From NCBI RefSeq assembly GCF_040327995.1, contig NZ_JBEPIJ010000006.1, forward strand, positions 1-64,000: a stretch of DNA of 64,000 bases, read 5' to 3'. The DNA is from Solimonas thermocellulolyticum. Its GTDB lineage: Bacteria; Pseudomonadota; Gammaproteobacteria; Nevskiales; Nevskiaceae. Under the pieces are notes generated by a model. That model was not told the origin of the DNA. It saw only the letters and a list, made by a program, of their open reading frames with translations, and ran no database searches. Every line of letters begins with the position of its first letter. Position 1 is the first letter of the stretch. This document shows, one piece after another, positions 60,441 to 64,000 of this stretch. The position numbers and the translations under genes were made by a program.

Positions 60441-61781
60441 TTGGAAGGATTCGCCAGGACGAGCATGCTGGCCGCCGCAGTCTGCTGGCTGCTGCCGCTG
60501 TTGCAGCGCTGGCGTGCGGATCATGCCCTCGAATGGCGCTTGCTCGCCGTGCCGATGGCGGCGATCGCGCTGCTGATCTGGCTCGACGAGCGCGGCGCGG
60601 ACGGGCTCGCGCACTGGGGCTTAAGCCTGGCCGCGATCGGGCTCGTCGACCTCGGTGCACGCGCCTTCAGCGGTCGGCACCTGCTGCGGCCGCCTCGCTG
60701 GACCGTGACCTCGGCTGCGCTGCTCGCGGCCGGCCTGTCGTGGCACGACGTGGAGGCTCAGGACGCGCCGCGAACGACGATCGCCGTCGAGGCGGCGGCA
60801 TGGCCGGATGACGGACACCGCCCGTCGGCGGCATCGCCGCAGCGGCTGGACCCCATCGTCGTCACCGGCACGCACACCAAGCAACGGCTCGCGGATGCGC
60901 CGGTCGATGTCCAGCTCATCACCGAGCGCGAGATTCGCAACAGCGGTGCGCGCAATCTGGACGAGCTGCTCGAACGCGAGGGCCGCGTCACCGTGACGCG
61001 CCAGACAGCGCGCGGCACGCGCATCGAGATTCAGGGCTTGTCGTCCGAGCAGGTGCTGATGCTCATCGACGGTCGCCGCATGATCGGCCTCGTCAACGGC
61101 GCGGTGGATGTGACGCGCCTCGCCGTCCCCGACATCGAGCGCGTGGAGATCATCAAAGGTCCGGCGTCCGCGCTCGACGGCGCCGATGCGTTCGCCAGCG
61201 GGGTCAACGTGATCACGCGCAAAGGCGGCGTGGAGCTGGGCGGCATGGCCACTTGGGGTGGCGACGGCGATACCCGCGGCGAGGTCGACGCCAGCGACGA
61301 GGATGCCTGGGTCACTCGGGACCTGGTCAGCGCCACGCAGGTCGTCCCCGCCGACCCGGCGAACGACCCCATGGTCTGGGACCTCGCCCGGAAGCGCACC
61401 GACATCCAGCTTAGCGGCGGGGTCTCCGGCAGCGGCAACGTCGCCGTGCACGATGAGCGGCGCGACGACTGGGATGCACGCACCGCGGTACCGGCGAACG
61501 CTGAATGGCACACCGACGCCGCGGACGGTTACGCCCTGCTCACCGCACCGCCGCGTGGTCAGCGGCGTATGTACCTTCGGCGTCGACGGCGACTACGGCG
61601 GGCACGACTACGCCGGCTTCTGCGACAAGGGCAACGGCAACCACCACATCTCGCCGCGCGATGTCGTCTACCTGCTGCGCGCGAACGACGGCAGCACTTG
61701 GAAGCTGCGCATCCTCAGCTACTACGATGCCGACACCGGCGAGTCCGGCTTTCCCATCTTCGAATATGCACCCGTGACGCC
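60441..61781 (+). pseudogene. TonB-receptor plug fused to HmuY remnant (heme uptake)
   Basis: One open frame first gives membrane-type residues (60441-60690). It then reads as a TonB-dependent receptor plug (DPIVVTGTHTKQRLADAPVD, LMLIDGRRMIGL, IERVEIIKGPASALDGADA). The plug stops before any barrel. At about 61,260 it joins HmuY-type heme-carrier sequence (GEVDASDEDAWV, GGVSGSGNVAV). Near 61,555 the HmuY match moves into another frame, ending SPRDVVYLLRANDGSTWKLR. A deletion took the whole barrel and a later indel broke HmuY. The intact HugZ-like gene follows directly. Confidence 0.7.
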
Positions 61782-62492
61782 ATGACCGACACCCGCGCCC
61801 ACAGCGCCGCCCACGCCCTCTACGCCGCCCGCCACCACGGCATCCTGTCGACGCTGTCGCGGGAAGTCGCCGGCTATCCGTTCGGTTCGGTCGTCAGCTT
61901 TGCGCTCGACCGCAGCGGCCTGCCGATCTTGCTGATCAGCAGCATCGCCGAGCACACGCGCAACCTCGAAGCCGACGCACGCTGCTCACTCGTCGTCACC
62001 GAACCTGGCGACGATGTCCAGGCCCTGGGCCGGCTGACGTTGATCGGCGACGCCGAGCCCGTGCGTGATGCCATCGAGGACGTGGCCGCGCGCTATTACG
62101 CGCGCTTTCCCGAGGCCGCCGACTACCACCGCACCCACGACTTCGCGTTCTGGCGCATCCGCCCGCGCCGCCTGCGCTACATCGGCGGCTTCGGCCGCAT
62201 CCACTGGCTCGAACCCGATGCCGTCTGCCGCCGCAATCCCTTCGATGCCGCGCAGGAAGCGCGCATGATCGCGCACATGAACGCCGACCATGGCGATGCG
62301 ATGCGCGACTACTGCCGCCTGTATGGTGTAGACCCCGGTGACACCCAGCCGCGCATGAGCGCGGTCGACGCGGACGGGGCCGACCTCATGCTCGGCAAGC
62401 GCCTGCTGCGCATCCGCTTCGACACACCGGCGACGACGAGCGATGCCGTGCGCAAGGCCCTGGTCGATCTCGCCCGGCGCGGTCGCACCTGA
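61782..62492 (+). CDS. HugZ-like heme utilisation protein
   Basis: A 236-residue protein of the HugZ/HutZ group: a pyridoxamine-phosphate-oxidase-like split barrel (HGILSTLSREVAGYPFGSVV, LSLVVTEP-type strand) and a C-terminal DUF2470 domain (MIAHMNADHGDAMRDYC). Members bind or break down heme. Start ATG 61782, directly after the HmuY remnant. It lacks a working uptake partner here, so it may act alone or be a survivor of decay. Confidence 0.8.
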   Translation: MTDTRAHSAAHALYAARHHGILSTLSREVAGYPFGSVVSFALDRSGLPILLISSIAEHTRNLEADARCSLVVTEPGDDVQALGRLTLIGDAEPVRDAIEDVAARYYARFPEAADYHRTHDFAFWRIRPRRLRYIGGFGRIHWLEPDAVCRRNPFDAAQEARMIAHMNADHGDAMRDYCRLYGVDPGDTQPRMSAVDADGADLMLGKRLLRIRFDTPATTSDAVRKALVDLARRGRT

Positions 62493-62574
62493 CCCGCTCC
62501 GAGGCGCCCACGCCACCTGCCAATCCGCATCACGAATCGGTTAGCGTACGGCCCCACCACGCTGACCGCTCGTC

Positions 62575-63897
62575 ATGTCCGCAAAGCCTGCCGCCGCGCA
62601 ACAGCTCGCCCGTAAGCTCGACGACCGCAGCGCAACCGTCGGCGTCATCGGCCTGGGCTATGTCGGCCTGCCGCTGGCCTTGCAGTTCGAAGCCAGCGGC
62701 CTGAGGGTGCTTGGTTTTGACATCGACGCCACCAAGATCGAGCGGCTGCGTGCCGGGCAGAGCTACATCAATTACCTGCCCGCGGCCACGATCGCGGCCG
62801 CGGTCGGCCGTCGCCTGCAGGTCACCAGCGACTTCGACCGCTTGGGCGAGCCGGACGCACTCATCGTCTGCGTGCCCACGCCGCTCAACCGCCACCGTGA
62901 ACCGGACCTCGGTTACGTGACTCGCACCGCGGACCAGATCGCCCGCCACCTGCGCGCCGGCCAGCTCGTGTCGCTGGAGAGCACCACCTACCCCGGCACC
63001 ACCGACGAAGAACTCAGGCCGCGGCTCGAGCGCACGGGCCTGACGGTCGGCGAGGACGTTTTTTTAGTGTTCTCGCCGGAGCGCCAAGACCCGGGCAACA
63101 CGCGCTATGGCCCGCACAACATCCCCAAGATCGTGGGCGGCTGCACGCCGGCCTGCCTCGAACTCGGCCAGCGGCTCTACGGCCTGGCGGTGAGCCAGGT
63201 CGTGCCCGTCAGCTCGCCCAAGGTCGCGGAACTCGCCAAGCTGCTGGAGAACATCCACCGCGCGGTCAACATCGGCCTGGTCAACGAAATGAAGATCGTC
63301 GCCGACCGCATGGGCATCGACATCTTCGAAGTCATCGACGCCGCCGCGACCAAGCCCTTCGGCTTCGTGCCCTACTACCCGGGCCCGGGTCTGGGCGGGC
63401 ACTGCATCCCCATCGACCCGTTCTACCTCACCTGGAAGGCCCGCGAATACGGCGTGCACACGCGCTTCATCGAACTCGCCGGCGAGATCAACCGCGGCAT
63501 GCCGCTCTGGGTGCTGCACAAGCTGGCCGAAGCCCTCAACAATGTCGGCAAGGCCATTCGCGGCGCGCGCGTGCTGATCATCGGCATCGCCTACAAAAAA
63601 GACGTGGACGACCTGCGCGAATCACCGGCCCTGGAGCTGCTGGACCTGCTCGAAGAACGCGGCGCCCACGTCGACTACCACGATCCGCACATCCCGCATA
63701 TTCCGCCGATCCGTCGCGGCCGCTACGACCATCGCAGCATTCCGCTGACCGCGCAGGCCGTTGGGGCATCCGACCTCGTGCTGATCGCCACTAACCACTC
63801 GGCCGTGGACTACGACCTCATCGCCCGACACGCCGCGCTCATCATCGATACGCGGGGCCAGTATCGGGGGGGCCACCCCAACGTCGTTCACGCCTGA
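62575..63897 (+). CDS. nucleotide-sugar dehydrogenase, WbpA/TviB-like
   Basis: A 440-residue UDP-sugar dehydrogenase. The NAD motif GVIGLGYVGLPLALQFE is followed by VSLESTTYPGTTDE, VFSPERQDPGN and the catalytic Cys277 in GLGGHCIPIDPFYLTWKA. YKKDVDDLRESPALELLDLL closes the substrate site. It oxidises a UDP-N-acetylhexosamine to the uronic acid for surface polysaccharide. The window ends before further sugar genes could be seen. Confidence 0.9.
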   Translation: MSAKPAAAQQLARKLDDRSATVGVIGLGYVGLPLALQFEASGLRVLGFDIDATKIERLRAGQSYINYLPAATIAAAVGRRLQVTSDFDRLGEPDALIVCVPTPLNRHREPDLGYVTRTADQIARHLRAGQLVSLESTTYPGTTDEELRPRLERTGLTVGEDVFLVFSPERQDPGNTRYGPHNIPKIVGGCTPACLELGQRLYGLAVSQVVPVSSPKVAELAKLLENIHRAVNIGLVNEMKIVADRMGIDIFEVIDAAATKPFGFVPYYPGPGLGGHCIPIDPFYLTWKAREYGVHTRFIELAGEINRGMPLWVLHKLAEALNNVGKAIRGARVLIIGIAYKKDVDDLRESPALELLDLLEERGAHVDYHDPHIPHIPPIRRGRYDHRSIPLTAQAVGASDLVLIATNHSAVDYDLIARHAALIIDTRGQYRGGHPNVVHA

Positions 63898-64000
63898 AAG
63901 CGGGCCGGCCTGCACCGCAACTGACAAACTGCGTCACATACCGACAAAACCTGCCCACAGCCGGCAGTAGAAAAAATCCACCCCGCGGCGCAAATCACGG

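Noticed and set aside
1..64000. CRISPR array or rRNA operon
   Set aside because: No regularly spaced repeats with unique spacers and no rRNA sequence were seen; the repeat arrays found are direct tandem or dispersed palindromes.

Overview
The window is high-GC bacterial DNA from a gammaproteobacterium. The arginine succinyltransferase genes, GspA/GspB, a DUF1302/DUF1329/YCF48/RND envelope operon and several acyl-CoA dehydrogenases suggest the Nevskiales/Solimonadaceae-Xanthomonadales neighbourhood. That placement is inferred from gene content only. There is no rRNA and no CRISPR array.

Positions 1 to about 17,489 are the end of a decayed integrated plasmid or conjugative element. It carries the 3' end of an IS1380-family insertion sequence, an excisionase-like gene, a plasmid RepA initiator with iteron-like repeats inside its own 3' end, and F-type conjugation genes traH and traG. 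It also has a wrecked MobF relaxase (traI), a string of toxin-antitoxin or antitoxin-like modules (PrlF/YhaV, a VbhA-like plus MazE-tail pair, AbrB-like/RelE-like, FitA/VapC), and many small unknown genes. Its most striking feature is a near-perfect palindrome, CGTTTCGCATGCGAAACG, present seven times between 2,845 and 17,288. Every copy lies at a gene or module boundary, and I saw none in the chromosomal part. The outer halves (GTTTC/GAAAC) match those of the chromosomal parS site. The element ends in nucleotides 1-39 of a tRNA-Arg(CCT) gene, broken in the anticodon arm, next to five 10-bp phased repeats. No integrase is visible, so the element continues to the left of the window.

From 17,490 on, the sequence looks like ordinary chromosome. 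A polar/basic amino acid ABC importer (17.5-20.0 kb, minus strand) diverges from a catabolic operon of an M20 hydrolase, astA, astD, astB and a GNAT gene, which together suggest arginine uptake and degradation. Next come gspA-gspB, ferredoxin fdxA, a NUDIX hydrolase, an outer-membrane protein with five exact 30-bp repeats, tRNA-Leu(CAA), a yybP-ykoY-type manganese riboswitch before a TerC-family gene, a rhomboid protease and a DUF1329 gene.

From 33.7 to 56.9 kb the theme is acyl-CoA and hydrophobic-substrate metabolism with envelope transport. It comprises three acyl-CoA dehydrogenases, an acyl-CoA synthetase, an isomerase, an AraC regulator, the DUF1302-DUF1329-YCF48-RND operon, an SDR, a MerR regulator, an SRPBCC protein and a ceramidase. 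The end of the window holds modABC, msrA, a Fur-box-preceded heme-uptake remnant (TonB plug fused to HmuY, then frameshifted), an intact HugZ-like gene and a nucleotide-sugar dehydrogenase.
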